Positions 1-8,603 of a DNA stretch of 64,000 nucleotides are shown one piece after another. The number at the start of each line of letters is the position of its first letter. The first letter of the stretch is position 1. The DNA is from Paracoccus maritimus (lineage in GTDB: Bacteria; Pseudomonadota; Alphaproteobacteria; Rhodobacterales; Rhodobacteraceae), in the NCBI RefSeq assembly GCF_025195095.1, contig NZ_JANAVZ010000002.1, positions 124,001 through 188,000 of the forward strand, read 5' to 3'. Below the pieces are notes generated by a model, which did not search any database, was not told the origin of the DNA, and saw only the letters and a program-made list of their open reading frames with translations. Both the position numbers and the translations under genes were made by a program.

Positions 1-490
1 CGACCGGCAGCGTCACCAATTCGCTGACGCGCATCCCGGTGGCGTAAAGCATCTCGATCAGGCACAGGTTGCGGGCGCGTTCGGGCGGGCCGCGACCGGT
101 CTGCGGCGCGGCTGACAGCAGCGCGTCCACCTCGGCGCGATCAAGCGTCTTGGGCAGGCGCTTGGCACGACCCGGCCCGGTGATGCGAATGGCGGGATCA
201 TCCTCGCGCCAGCCTTCCTCAAGCGCGAAGCGGGTGAACTGGCGGATCGATGACAGCCGCCTTGCCCGGGTCGCGCGTGACAGGCCTTGGGCGTCGCAAT
301 GGGTCAGGTAATCCTCGACCGCTTCGCGTGACAGTTCCGCCAGCGACAGGCCGCGCCTATCCAGCCAGTCCGAGACATCGCGCAGGTCCCGTCCATAGGC
401 CAGCAGCGTGTTCTGCGCAGCGCCCGCCTCGGCGGCCTGAGCGTCAAGAAAGGCGGAGATCGCGCGATGATCGCCGGGGGTCTGGGTCAT
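1..490 (-). CDS. xerD: Tyrosine recombinase XerD, N-terminal part (cut by window edge)
   Basis: Site-specific recombinase that acts with XerC at dif to resolve chromosome dimers. About 163 residues are visible: an N-terminal SAM-like core-binding domain followed by the start of the catalytic domain. The motif ATGMRVSEL contains the first catalytic Arg of the family; the His, second Arg and Tyr lie beyond position 1. The start is ATG at 488-490, which overlaps the TGA of the upstream gene (487-489), so the two are translationally coupled. Assignment as XerD rather than XerC rests partly on its position beside aroK-aroB, a common order in Rhodobacteraceae. The gene is incomplete only because the window ends. 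Confidence 0.85.
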   Translation of the reverse strand, partial: MTQTPGDHRAISAFLDAQAAEAGAAQNTLLAYGRDLRDVSDWLDRRGLSLAELSREAVEDYLTHCDAQGLSRATRARRLSSIRQFTRFALEEGWREDDPAIRITGPGRAKRLPKTLDRAEVDALLSAAPQTGRGPPERARNLCLIEMLYATGMRVSELVTLPV

Positions 491-1986
491 GGGGCCGCTG
501 CCATGTGCGGGCGCAGGGCAAGCTGGCTGGTTGCCAGCCCTGCGTCCTCGGTCAGGCCCAGTGCGCGCAGGGTCGCCAGACCGCGCGCCGCGCGCGGCAG
601 ATCGCCGTCGATGCCGGCATCGATATCGGCCATCGCGGACAGCAGCCCCTCGCCCTTGCGCTCGGGTGTCGGCTGTGTCGGCGGTGCCTGTAGTTCTTGC
701 GGAATATCTTCGGGCTGGTCAACCGGCAGGCCCTGCCACTGACGCAACCAGCCGGAGATTTGCGCGGCGTCCGCGTTCGCGTCCGGGGCAGGGGTTTGCG
801 GCAAATCCCCGGCGATCATGCCTGCTAGCACATCGGCCATGTCCGCGGCACGGAACTGGTCGAAGGCACGCGGCAGTGCGGTCAGCGGATCACCTGCCGC
901 AATCGCTGCCTCCATCGTGCGCATCGCGCCTGCGCGTTCCCAGACACCGCCCGAGGCCGCCGGCTTCTGTTCGGCATAGATGTCGCGCAGGCGCTGCGGA
1001 GAGATGGCGCCGGCCCGTGCAAGACGTTCCGCCGCCTCCAGCCGGGCCTTCCAGCCGTTGTTCAGGCGCAGGTCCGACTGCGCGAAGGCAAGGGGCAGGG
1101 GGACCGTTGGCAGGGGCTGACCGATCGCCTCGTGGATACGGAATTCCAGTGGTGTCAGCCGGTCAGAGGGCGGCACCGTCTCGGCTGCGTCGACGAAACC
1201 ATCGTCAAGGAAATGTGTCAGCAACAGCGCCTGCTGCGGTTGGATCAGGTCAAGCGCCTCGGCGCCGCGCAGGCTGATCGCCGCCGCCGCCCAGTCGCCG
1301 GTCTGGGCAAGGCAGAAGATGCGCGCCGAAAAGCTGGGCGCGACGCCGGGCGTGGTGTTCATGATCCGGCAGGCACGCGCCTCGTCGCCCTGCAACAAGG
1401 CGATATCGAACAGGCGGCGAAACACCTGCGCATCGCCTGGGCCCGCGGTCATCAGCAGCGCCTGGGCCTGATCCAGCGCGCCCATGTCCAGAAGCCGGTC
1501 TGCGCGTGCCAGGAACAACTGTCCTGATTGACGCGGCTGGTCCGGGCCGGTCTCGGGCGGGGTCAGTTGGGTCAGCAGCACCCGGCGCAGCAACGCGTTC
1601 ATCGCGGGCAGTCTGGCGGGGGTCTGCTGGATCATGGGCGACAGGGTGGCAGCCGTGCTGCCGCGCCAGAGATCGTTGGGCAGGCCTGCCTTCCGTGCGG
1701 TGATGGTTCCGGCGGAATCGGGGTTTCCGCCATCCAGGCGGGTAACCTGAACCGCACCGACCGCGCCGGTTTCGGCGACCGGGCGCGACCTGTCGCGTGC
1801 GGGCGGCGGTCGCTGGCCGGGCCGCCAGGCGGAACTTTCCCTCGCCGGGCCGCGGACACTGCCTGACAGCCAGTCACTTGCCGATAACGGCCTTCCCTGT
1901 TGCGCGAAGACTGGACCTGCGCCGAAGACCCCGATCAAAGCCGAGATCGCGACGGCGCGGCATATGCGATGGGTTGTGTCACTCAC
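487..1986 (-). CDS. Conserved secreted hypothetical protein (499 aa) upstream of xerD
   Basis: Function not recognised. The first ~29 residues form a signal peptide (hydrophobic stretch ending in VFAQQ), so the protein is probably periplasmic. The rest is Ala/Leu/Asp-rich and looks mostly helical, compatible with a helical-repeat (TPR-like) scaffold, with Pro-rich linkers near the N-terminus. The start is GTG at 1984-1986, which overlaps the end of the preceding small gene by 8 bp. Its stop overlaps the xerD start by 4 bp. The three genes therefore form one tightly coupled operon. No catalytic motif is visible. Confidence 0.75.
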   Translation of the reverse strand: MSDTTHRICRAVAISALIGVFGAGPVFAQQGRPLSASDWLSGSVRGPARESSAWRPGQRPPPARDRSRPVAETGAVGAVQVTRLDGGNPDSAGTITARKAGLPNDLWRGSTAATLSPMIQQTPARLPAMNALLRRVLLTQLTPPETGPDQPRQSGQLFLARADRLLDMGALDQAQALLMTAGPGDAQVFRRLFDIALLQGDEARACRIMNTTPGVAPSFSARIFCLAQTGDWAAAAISLRGAEALDLIQPQQALLLTHFLDDGFVDAAETVPPSDRLTPLEFRIHEAIGQPLPTVPLPLAFAQSDLRLNNGWKARLEAAERLARAGAISPQRLRDIYAEQKPAASGGVWERAGAMRTMEAAIAAGDPLTALPRAFDQFRAADMADVLAGMIAGDLPQTPAPDANADAAQISGWLRQWQGLPVDQPEDIPQELQAPPTQPTPERKGEGLLSAMADIDAGIDGDLPRAARGLATLRALGLTEDAGLATSQLALRPHMAAAP

Positions 1987-2116
1987 CCGCGCCCCCGGCC
2001 GTCACCGGCGTCCGCATCTCTTGCCGCACCGGATCCATGTCACCCAGATAGGCATAACCGACCAATCCGACCATCGCCGCAAGAATCAGCACCACCAGAA
2101 GTTTCAGCAACCGCAT
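1979..2116 (-). CDS. Small single-pass membrane protein (45 aa) leading the xerD operon
   Basis: Short reading frame starting MRLLKLLVVLILAAMVGLVG, i.e. one N-terminal transmembrane helix, then a short polar tail ending in GGAGE. The stop TGA (1979-1981) lies inside the start of the next gene, giving an 8-bp overlap that argues for real translation. It is the first gene after the divergent promoter region shared with aroK. Function unknown; it could be a small membrane partner of the secreted protein encoded next. Confidence 0.6.
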   Translation of the reverse strand: MRLLKLLVVLILAAMVGLVGYAYLGDMDPVRQEMRTPVTAGGAGE

Positions 2117-2161
2117 CGAATTTCGCCTCGCTCGCCCTGCGTTTCATGGCTTTCCGACGCT

Positions 2162-2189
2162 TTGTGCGCCGGTTAGGCCCGAATATATA
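2162..2189 (+). promoter_or_regulatory. Weak candidate promoter for aroK-aroB
   Basis: TTGTGC at 2162-2167 and TATATA at 2184-2189 are separated by 16 bp and lie about 50 bp upstream of the aroK start, in the only gap between the divergent xerD and aroK operons. The -35 element is poor; the AT-rich -10 stands out from the GC-rich background. Sequence resemblance only. Confidence 0.3.
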
Positions 2190-2241
2190 TGGCAATTCCG
2201 GAAAGATCACGCCATTCAGTCACGCGATGGAAGGGGCAGGT

Positions 2242-2790
2242 ATGAGACAGGTTCTCGGGCGGCATATCGTGTTGATCGGCATGATGGGGGCGGGCAAGAC
2301 TGCCATCGGCAGCGAACTTGCCCGACGTCTGCAGGTGCCCTTCACCGATTCCGACACCGAGATCGAGGCCGCCGCCGCCATGTCGATCAGCGAAATCTTC
2401 GCCCGCGACGGCGAGGCGTTCTTTCGTGACCGTGAGACACAGGTTCTGGCACGCATCCTGGATGGCACGCCCGGAATCGTCTCGACCGGCGGCGGCGCCT
2501 GGATGCGGGAGAGGAATCGCGATCTGATTGCCTCGCGCGGATTGTCGATCTGGCTGAACTGCGATCTGGAAACGCTGTGGCACAGGGTCCGTCAGCGCAG
2601 CACGCGCCCGTTGCTGAAAACCGCCGACCCCAAGGGGACGCTGGCCGCGCTGATCGCCGAACGCTACCCGGTATATGCAAGCGCGGACCTGACGTTCGAC
2701 GCCCGTCCGGGCGACACGGTCGAGGCGGCTACCCTGCGGCTGCTGGACCAGGTCGGCACCGCCCATCCCGAATTGCTGGAGACGAAATGA
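2242..2790 (+). CDS. aroK: Shikimate kinase
   Basis: Phosphorylates shikimate with ATP to shikimate 3-phosphate, the fifth step of the chorismate pathway. 182 residues, normal for the family. The P-loop GMMGAGKT is at residues 13-20, the shikimate-binding segment FTDSD follows, then the STGGGAW glycine loop and the lid region with RQRSTRPLL. The ATG at 2242 was chosen because AAGGGG lies 5 bp upstream; an in-frame ATG at 2227 would add five residues. It overlaps aroB by 4 bp, so the two shikimate-pathway enzymes are co-translated. Confidence 0.95.
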   Translation: MRQVLGRHIVLIGMMGAGKTAIGSELARRLQVPFTDSDTEIEAAAAMSISEIFARDGEAFFRDRETQVLARILDGTPGIVSTGGGAWMRERNRDLIASRGLSIWLNCDLETLWHRVRQRSTRPLLKTADPKGTLAALIAERYPVYASADLTFDARPGDTVEAATLRLLDQVGTAHPELLETK

Positions 2791-3893
2791 CCGAGACCGT
2801 TACCGTCCATGTGCCGCTGGGTGCGCGCGCCTATGATGTTCGTATCGGCGCCGGGCTGATCGACAGGGCCGGTGCCGAGATCGCGCCTTTCCTGCGTCGT
2901 CCGCGCGTGGCGATCGTGACCGACGAATCCGTGGCAGCGCTGCATCTTGACCGGCTGCAATCCGCGCTGAACGCCCAGGGCATCGCCTCGGACGTGCTGC
3001 GCCTGCCGTCCGGCGAGGCCACGAAAAGCTGGACGTTTCTGACCCGCACGGTCGAATGGCTGCTGGAGCGGAAGATCGAGCGGCGCGATGTCGTGATTGC
3101 CTTCGGCGGCGGCGTGATCGGCGATCTGGTCGGCTTCGCAGCCGCGATCCTGCGGCGTGGCGTGCGCTTCGTTCAGATCCCGACGACGCTGCTGGCGCAG
3201 GTGGACAGCAGCGTGGGCGGCAAGACGGGCATCAACAGCCCGCATGGCAAGAATCTGATCGGCGCCTTCCACCAGCCGACCCTTGTGCTGGCAGACATCG
3301 CCATTCTTGAGACGCTGCCACGGCGCGATTTTCTGGCGGGCTATGGCGAGGTGGTGAAATACGGCCTGCTGGGGGACATGGATTTCTTTGCCTGGCTGGA
3401 AGAAAACGGTCCGCGTCTGCAGCGGGATACGACGCTGCGCCAGCGCGCCGTGGCGCATTCGGTCGCGATGAAGGCTGGCATCGTGACCCGCGACGAGACC
3501 GAGCAGGGCGAACGCGCGCTGCTGAATCTGGGCCATACTTTCGGCCACGCACTGGAGGCTGCAACGGGATATTCCGACCGGTTGCTACACGGCGAGGGCG
3601 TGGCAATCGGCTGTGCACTGGCGTTCGATCTGTCCGCACGGATGGGGTTGTGCAGCCAGGAGGCGCCAAGCCGTGTTCTGGCGCACTTGGCAACGATGGG
3701 AATGCCTGCTCGTCTGTCCGACATTCCCGGCGATCTGCCGGATGACGCCGCGCTGATAGATCTGATGGCACAGGACAAGAAGGTCGTGGATGGACGCCTG
3801 CGCTTTGTTCTGGCGCGCGGGATCGGCGAGGCCTTCGTCAGCGACGATGTGCAGGCCGAACAGCTTTCTTCGGTCCTGCGCGACGCACGCTAG
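2787..3893 (+). CDS. aroB: 3-dehydroquinate synthase
   Basis: Converts DAHP to 3-dehydroquinate using NAD+ and a divalent metal; second step of the chorismate pathway. 368 residues. The NAD-binding glycine run FGGGVIGDLVGF, the PTTLLAQVDSSVGGKTGIN signature, and the metal-ligand motifs GYGEVVKYG (Glu) and LGHTFGHALE (His) are all present in order. The start ATG overlaps the aroK stop (ATGA). It ends before a strong hairpin shared with the convergent gene. Confidence 0.96.
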   Translation: MTETVTVHVPLGARAYDVRIGAGLIDRAGAEIAPFLRRPRVAIVTDESVAALHLDRLQSALNAQGIASDVLRLPSGEATKSWTFLTRTVEWLLERKIERRDVVIAFGGGVIGDLVGFAAAILRRGVRFVQIPTTLLAQVDSSVGGKTGINSPHGKNLIGAFHQPTLVLADIAILETLPRRDFLAGYGEVVKYGLLGDMDFFAWLEENGPRLQRDTTLRQRAVAHSVAMKAGIVTRDETEQGERALLNLGHTFGHALEAATGYSDRLLHGEGVAIGCALAFDLSARMGLCSQEAPSRVLAHLATMGMPARLSDIPGDLPDDAALIDLMAQDKKVVDGRLRFVLARGIGEAFVSDDVQAEQLSSVLRDAR

Positions 3894-3903
3894 TCACGGG
3901 TCA

Positions 3904-3928
3904 GACACGCCGCACATCGCGGCGTGTC
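3904..3928. terminator. Bidirectional terminator-like hairpin between aroB and the iron-binding protein gene
   Basis: A perfect 10-bp inverted repeat (GACACGCCGC / GCGGCGTGTC) with a 5-nt loop sits in the 51-bp gap between two convergent genes. No long T run follows on either strand, so the call rests on stem strength and position. Confidence 0.6.
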
Positions 3929-3944
3929 GCAAGGTTTCCGGACA

Positions 3945-4946
3945 TCAGCCGTCGAAATTGACTTCCTCGATCAGTGTCAGTGCCTCGGGACGCAGCTTCG
4001 AGACTTCCGTCAGGGGCAGGTCGTCCGGGGTGAATTCGCCCCAGCTTTGCACCAGTTCGGACCGCTCGACCCCCTCGACGACCGGGAATTCGTGATTCGT
4101 CTCGGCATAGATGCGCTGTGCCTCGTCGCTGACAAGGAAATCCATCAGCTGCATCGCGGCCTCCTTGTTCGGCGCGGATTTCGTCATCGCCACACCCGAG
4201 ACGTTCACATGCGTGCCGCCATCCTCGAAGGTCGGGAACACGATGCGCACGGCATCCGCCCATTCCTTCTGTTCCTCATCGGCCAGCATCTGGCCCATGT
4301 AGTAGGTGTTGCCCAAGCTGATGTCGCATTCGCCGGCCCAGATCGACTTGACCTGACCGCGATCGTTCCCTTCGGGCTGCTTGGCAAGGTTGGCCTTGAC
4401 GCCTTCCAGCCAGGCTTTCGTTTCCTCGGCGCCGTGATGGGCCAGGAATGCGGCGGTCAGTGCGACGTTGTAATCATTGGTGAAGGGGCGGGTGCAGATG
4501 CGGCCCTTCCACTTGGGATCGGCCAGATCCTCGTAGGTGGTCACCTCACCGTCGGCGACGCGATCCTTGTGCGCATAGACGATCCGCGCGCGCGTCGTCA
4601 GCCCGAACCATTGGTTGTCCGCGTCGTGCAGCGTGTCGGGAATCGCGTCCAGCGCCTCGTCCTCGACGGCTTGGGTCACGCCGGCATCCTTGACCTCGCC
4701 CAGGCGTGCGACGTCGACGGTCATGATCAGATCGGCGGGCGAGCGGTCACCTTCGGCCTGCAGACGCTCGACCATGCCCTTGTCCACAAATGCCGTGTTG
4801 ACCGTGATCCCGGTCGATTCGGTAAAGGCGTCGGTCAAGGGTTTCAGCAATTCAGGCTGGCGATGTGAATAGATGTTCACCTCTTGGGCCAGCGCGGGCA
4901 TGGCTGCGGTGCCGGTCAGCAAGGCCATCGTCATCAAGCGCATCAT
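3945..4946 (-). CDS. Extracellular Fe(III)-type ABC transporter substrate-binding protein (FutA/FbpA family)
   Basis: Periplasmic binding protein of 333 residues with a cleavable signal peptide (ends PALAQ). The mature protein begins EVNIYSHRQPELL, typical of the FutA/FbpA/Idi ferric-binding group, and carries the later GNTYYMGQ segment, whose tandem tyrosines usually coordinate iron. There are two adjacent start ATGs (4944-4946 and 4941-4943); AAGGAG upstream fits the second slightly better. No permease or ATPase gene lies nearby, so it must work with components encoded elsewhere. Iron is the likely ligand but is not proven by sequence. Confidence 0.85.
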   Translation of the reverse strand: MMRLMTMALLTGTAAMPALAQEVNIYSHRQPELLKPLTDAFTESTGITVNTAFVDKGMVERLQAEGDRSPADLIMTVDVARLGEVKDAGVTQAVEDEALDAIPDTLHDADNQWFGLTTRARIVYAHKDRVADGEVTTYEDLADPKWKGRICTRPFTNDYNVALTAAFLAHHGAEETKAWLEGVKANLAKQPEGNDRGQVKSIWAGECDISLGNTYYMGQMLADEEQKEWADAVRIVFPTFEDGGTHVNVSGVAMTKSAPNKEAAMQLMDFLVSDEAQRIYAETNHEFPVVEGVERSELVQSWGEFTPDDLPLTEVSKLRPEALTLIEEVNFDG

Positions 4947-5073
4947 TGTCTCCTTCAGGACATTGGATGCCGGTGTTTATCGTTGTTAGGTGATCGGATC
5001 GCAATAGTTAACAAAAATAATCGGAAAATCGCCTCGATTGACCGCGGCAGCCGGTCGCGATACGGGCCGCAGC

Positions 5074-6906
5074 ATGGCACGCGCACCCCTTCTGCAACTT
5101 ACCGATATCTCGCTGACCTTCGGCGGCGATCCCGTTTTCGATACGCTTTCGCTGACCGTCCAGCAGGGCGACCGGGTCGCGCTGGTCGGCCGCAACGGGT
5201 CGGGAAAATCGACGCTGATGAAGGTCATGGCCGGGCTGGTCGAACCGGATCGGGGCGCTGTCGTTCTGAATGGCGGGGCCAAGGCCGGATATATGGAACA
5301 GGATCCCGACCTGTCCGGCTTCGCCACGCTTGGCGAATTCGCCAGCGATGGCCTTGAAGAGGCCGAGACTTACCGGGTCGAGATGGCCGCCGAAGGGCTG
5401 AAATTCGACGCCGCGCGCCCGGTTGCCACCGCCTCCGGCGGTGAGCGGCGGCGTGCCGCGCTGGCCCGGCTGCTGGCCCAGGCGCCGGAACTGATGCTGC
5501 TGGACGAGCCGACCAACCATCTGGACATCGAGGCGATCGGCTGGCTGGAAGATCAGTTGAACCAGACCCGCGCGGCCTATGTCATCATCAGCCACGACCG
5601 TGCCTTCCTGCGGCGATTGACGCGCGCGACACTGTGGATCGACCGGGGCGAGATGCGCCGGCAGGAACGCGGCTTCGAATATTTCGAGGATTGGCGCGAG
5701 GCGGTCTGGTCGGCCGAAGACGACGCCCGGCACAAGCTGGATCGCAAGATCAAGGCCGAGGCGCGTTGGGCGGTCGAAGGCATCAGCGCGCGCCGCAAGC
5801 GCAATCAGGGCCGGGTGCGCGCGCTGGCCGCGCTGCGCGCAGAGCGTGGCGCCCAGATCCGCCGTCAGGGCGCTGCCGCCATGGCGCTGGAGGCGGGGCC
5901 GCAATCGGGCAAGCGCGTGATCGAGGCGAAGGGCATCACCAAGACCTTCGCCGATCGCACGATTCTGAAGCCGTTTGATCTGCGTGTGCAGCGCGGTGAC
6001 CGGGTCGCGTTTGTCGGCCCGAACGGTGCCGGCAAGACGACGCTGATCAAGATGCTGACGGGTGAGATCGCGCCCGATGACGGCACGGTCACTTTGGGCA
6101 CCAATCTGGACATCGCGGTGTTCGATCAGGCACGCGCCGCGCTGAACCCCGACCAGACCTTGTGGGAATCGCTGACGGGCGACCCGGACATGCGGGTTTC
6201 GGGGCGCGCGGATCAGGTCATGGTCCGGGGCCAGCCGAAGCATGTCGTAGGGTATCTGAAGGATTTCCTGTTCGACGAGGCGCAGGCCCGGGCGCCCGTT
6301 CGCAGTCTTTCGGGGGGTGAAAAGGCCCGGCTTTTGCTGGCCCGGCTGATGGCGCGTCCCTCGAACCTGCTGGTGCTGGACGAACCGACCAACGATCTTG
6401 ATGTCGAGACGCTGGATCTGTTGCAGGATCTGCTTGGCGACTACGACGGGACGGTGCTGCTGGTCAGCCATGATCGTGATTTCATCGATCGCGTCGCCGA
6501 CACCACGATCGCCATGGAAGGCGATGGCCGCGCTGTCGTCTATGCCGGTGGGTGGAGCGACTATCGCGCCCAACGCGGCGCCGATGCACCTGACGCCGCG
6601 GTTCCGACTCCCGCCGGCGGCGCCCGTCCCGCCGTGCCGTCCGCACCAGCCGTCGCAAAGCCCGCGAGATCGGCCAAGCCCGCGCTCAGCTTCACCGAAC
6701 GGCACCGGTTGGAGGAATTGCCGTCGATCATCGAACGGCTAGAGGCCGAGATCGCAAAGCTGTCCGAATTTCTGTCCGCGCAGCCAGATCTGTATCAGAC
6801 CTCGCCAGTCCGGTTCAGGAAGGCGACCGAGGCGATGGCCGAGCGCCAGGCCGCGCTGGAGGCCGCCGAAGAAGAATGGCTGACGCTGGAAGAAAAAGCC
6901 GACTGA
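5074..6906 (+). CDS. ABC-F family ATP-binding protein (Uup/EttA-like)
   Basis: Soluble protein of 610 residues with two ABC ATPase domains and no transmembrane segments, the ABC-F layout; members act on ribosomes. First domain: Walker A GRNGSGKST, signature ASGGERRRAALA, Walker B LMLLDEPTNHLD. Linker: charged, Arg-rich. Second domain: GPNGAGKTT, LSGGEKARLLLA, LLVLDEPTNDLD. The C-terminal ~70 residues form a predicted coiled coil as in Uup. ATG 5074 was chosen because its product begins directly with the ABC domain; in-frame codons upstream lack support. The exact subfamily is not settled. Confidence 0.9.
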   Translation: MARAPLLQLTDISLTFGGDPVFDTLSLTVQQGDRVALVGRNGSGKSTLMKVMAGLVEPDRGAVVLNGGAKAGYMEQDPDLSGFATLGEFASDGLEEAETYRVEMAAEGLKFDAARPVATASGGERRRAALARLLAQAPELMLLDEPTNHLDIEAIGWLEDQLNQTRAAYVIISHDRAFLRRLTRATLWIDRGEMRRQERGFEYFEDWREAVWSAEDDARHKLDRKIKAEARWAVEGISARRKRNQGRVRALAALRAERGAQIRRQGAAAMALEAGPQSGKRVIEAKGITKTFADRTILKPFDLRVQRGDRVAFVGPNGAGKTTLIKMLTGEIAPDDGTVTLGTNLDIAVFDQARAALNPDQTLWESLTGDPDMRVSGRADQVMVRGQPKHVVGYLKDFLFDEAQARAPVRSLSGGEKARLLLARLMARPSNLLVLDEPTNDLDVETLDLLQDLLGDYDGTVLLVSHDRDFIDRVADTTIAMEGDGRAVVYAGGWSDYRAQRGADAPDAAVPTPAGGARPAVPSAPAVAKPARSAKPALSFTERHRLEELPSIIERLEAEIAKLSEFLSAQPDLYQTSPVRFRKATEAMAERQAALEAAEEEWLTLEEKAD

Positions 6907-6927
6907 ACCTCTGGTCGGGGCGGCGGT

Positions 6928-7902
6928 TCACGCCCCCCGCGCTGCATGATTCATCAGCCAGTCATGGGCGAATATCATCTTCTCACGGATCTTCGGCGTC
7001 AGGATGAAAGGATAGAGATCGCCTTTGTCCAAGGCGCGATTGATGTCGTTGATCGCGATGACGATGGCCGTCGCAAGTGTCAGCAGGCGGTTTGCGTCGG
7101 CGTCTTTATACGCTGAATATTCGGCGGGAATCCCCGGCATTGTCAGCCCGGCATGCACAAAGCTGTCGGTGATATCGACAAGGTGCAGAAGATGAGCCAC
7201 TGTTTCCGCCCAGTCCTCATGCGGATGCGCGGTCGCATAAGCCGTGATGTGGCTCTGTCCCGGCGCCGACGGCGTGGCATAGTGACGTTCCAGGGCAGCG
7301 GCATAGTCGGCGCGTTCGTCACCGAACAGAGCGCGGAAGGCGGCCAAGAAGCCATTTGCCTGTGAAAGCCTGTCAAACAGGAAATGCGCCATTTCATGCC
7401 GGAAATGTCCGATCATCGCGCGATAGTCCTCGCCCAGGCTTTGCTGGCGTTGCAGGCGGGTCAGGGTGTCGGCTTCGGTCACGTTTATGGTGATGTCGCC
7501 ATTGGCGTGACCCATCACGATCTGTTCGGTCCGCGCCCCCCCGGCGTCTTCGGACAGCATCAGAAAGCGCGGCCTTGGCCCGCGATCCGCGTCGGTGAAC
7601 CAGTTCCAGTTCGACAGATTGGCCAGCATCCTTCGCTTCGCGCCTTCGGCCCGTGTCAGAAGGTCGCGGTTGTCACCTACGTTCAGCGCCGGCACCACAT
7701 CGGACATCGCGCAGGACCGGCAAAGCGGTTCGTTCGGGATCGCCACCCAGTTGCAGCCGATCGTGTGGCGATTTGCGCAAGCCGCCGCGACGTTCCACAT
7801 CGCGCGCGCCTCAGGCTCGTAGAACAACGCCTCACCGCAATTGCAGACAAGATTGTCGAAATAGACGGGTGCCTTGCAGGCTGGGCAGAAAAAGCTTCTC
7901 AT
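6928..7902 (-). CDS. Zinc-ribbon putative metallopeptidase
   Basis: 324-residue cytoplasmic protein. The N-terminus holds a zinc ribbon (CPAC near residue 6 and CNC about 15 residues later, with a further C..C pair around 50-80). The middle has HEMAHF, an HExxH zinc-protease motif, with acidic residues downstream. This pairing matches the alphaproteobacterial family of zinc-binding metallopeptidases with an N-terminal zinc ribbon. The start ATG at 7900-7902 follows a purine-rich GGAGACGAGGA; the longer upstream reading frame runs into the rplU control region and is unlikely. The substrate is unknown. Convergent with the ABC-F gene. Confidence 0.75.
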   Translation of the reverse strand: MRSFFCPACKAPVYFDNLVCNCGEALFYEPEARAMWNVAAACANRHTIGCNWVAIPNEPLCRSCAMSDVVPALNVGDNRDLLTRAEGAKRRMLANLSNWNWFTDADRGPRPRFLMLSEDAGGARTEQIVMGHANGDITINVTEADTLTRLQRQQSLGEDYRAMIGHFRHEMAHFLFDRLSQANGFLAAFRALFGDERADYAAALERHYATPSAPGQSHITAYATAHPHEDWAETVAHLLHLVDITDSFVHAGLTMPGIPAEYSAYKDADANRLLTLATAIVIAINDINRALDKGDLYPFILTPKIREKMIFAHDWLMNHAARGA

Positions 7903-7998
7903 GTTCCTCGTCTCCGGATCTTGCAGCAGGAAATGTTCTGATCTGTCGCAAGGTTCCCTGCGGTGCCGCACTGAGGTCGGTCCGATCGGTCCGGTCGC

Positions 7999-8027
7999 TT
8001 GACTTGCGGCGGCTGATCGGCCATATG
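7999..8027 (+). promoter_or_regulatory. Candidate sigma-70 promoter for rplU-rpmA
   Basis: TTGACT (7999-8004), a 17-bp spacer and CATATG (8022-8027) lie about 150 bp upstream of rplU. The -35 is close to consensus and the spacer ideal, but the -10 is weak. If correct it implies a 5' leader of roughly 140 nt containing the hairpins annotated below. Confidence 0.4.
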
Positions 8028-8078
8028 CACGCGACCGGTCGGGCGACTGCCTGTGATCGGTCATTGTTTTTGAAATGA

Positions 8079-8142
8079 CATCCCGATGCGCGGGATGCGC
8101 TGTCCGAAGGCGGGATCATCCCATGACGCCGGTCCGCACCGG
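8079..8142 (+). promoter_or_regulatory. Structured 5' leader of rplU (hairpins)
   Basis: Two perfect hairpins lie in the putative transcript leader: CATCCCG/CGGGATG at 8079-8097 with a 5-nt loop, and CCGGT/ACCGG at 8129-8142 with a 4-nt loop. Ribosomal-protein leaders often bind the encoded protein for feedback control. Whether these hairpins do so is inference. Confidence 0.35.
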
Positions 8143-8177
8143 GGCCGAAGGACGCGGAGAACGAAGGAAACGAAGCG

Positions 8178-8591
8178 ATGTTCGCGGTTCTGAAGACGGG
8201 CGGCAAGCAATACAAGGTGCAGGCGGGCGACGTCCTGCGCGTTGAAAAGCTGAATGCTGCCGCTGGTGAAAAAGTCCAGTTCAATGAAATTCTGATGGTA
8301 GGTTCGTCCCTGGGCGCGCCGCTGGTCGAGGGTGCTTGCGTGCAGGCGGAAGTGATCGACCAGATCAAGGCTGACAAGGTCATCACCTACGTCAAGCGCC
8401 GCCGCAAGCACAGCTCGCAGCGTACGCGTGGTCATCGTCAGCAGCTGACCCTGCTGCGCGTCACGGACGTGCTGGACAAGGGGGCGGACAAGACCGGTGT
8501 GAAGACCGCCGTTGGCGCCCGCACCAAGGATGAGGCCGCGGCCAAGCCCGCCAAGGCCAAGAAACCGGCGAAAGACGCCGTCGAAGCGTAA
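8178..8591 (+). CDS. rplU: 50S ribosomal protein L21
   Basis: Large-subunit protein that binds 23S rRNA. It begins MFAVLKTGGKQYKVQAGD, the universal L21 N-terminus, and contains the KRRRKHSSQRTRGHRQQ basic block (signature region). At 137 residues it is longer than the ~103 of E. coli because of an Ala/Lys-rich C-terminal extension (from about residue 103), which is usual in Rhodobacterales. GAAGGAAACGAAGCG precedes the ATG. rpmA follows after 12 bp, the standard rplU-rpmA operon. Confidence 0.97.
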   Translation: MFAVLKTGGKQYKVQAGDVLRVEKLNAAAGEKVQFNEILMVGSSLGAPLVEGACVQAEVIDQIKADKVITYVKRRRKHSSQRTRGHRQQLTLLRVTDVLDKGADKTGVKTAVGARTKDEAAAKPAKAKKPAKDAVEA

Positions 8592-8603
8592 GGAGACTGA
8601 CCC

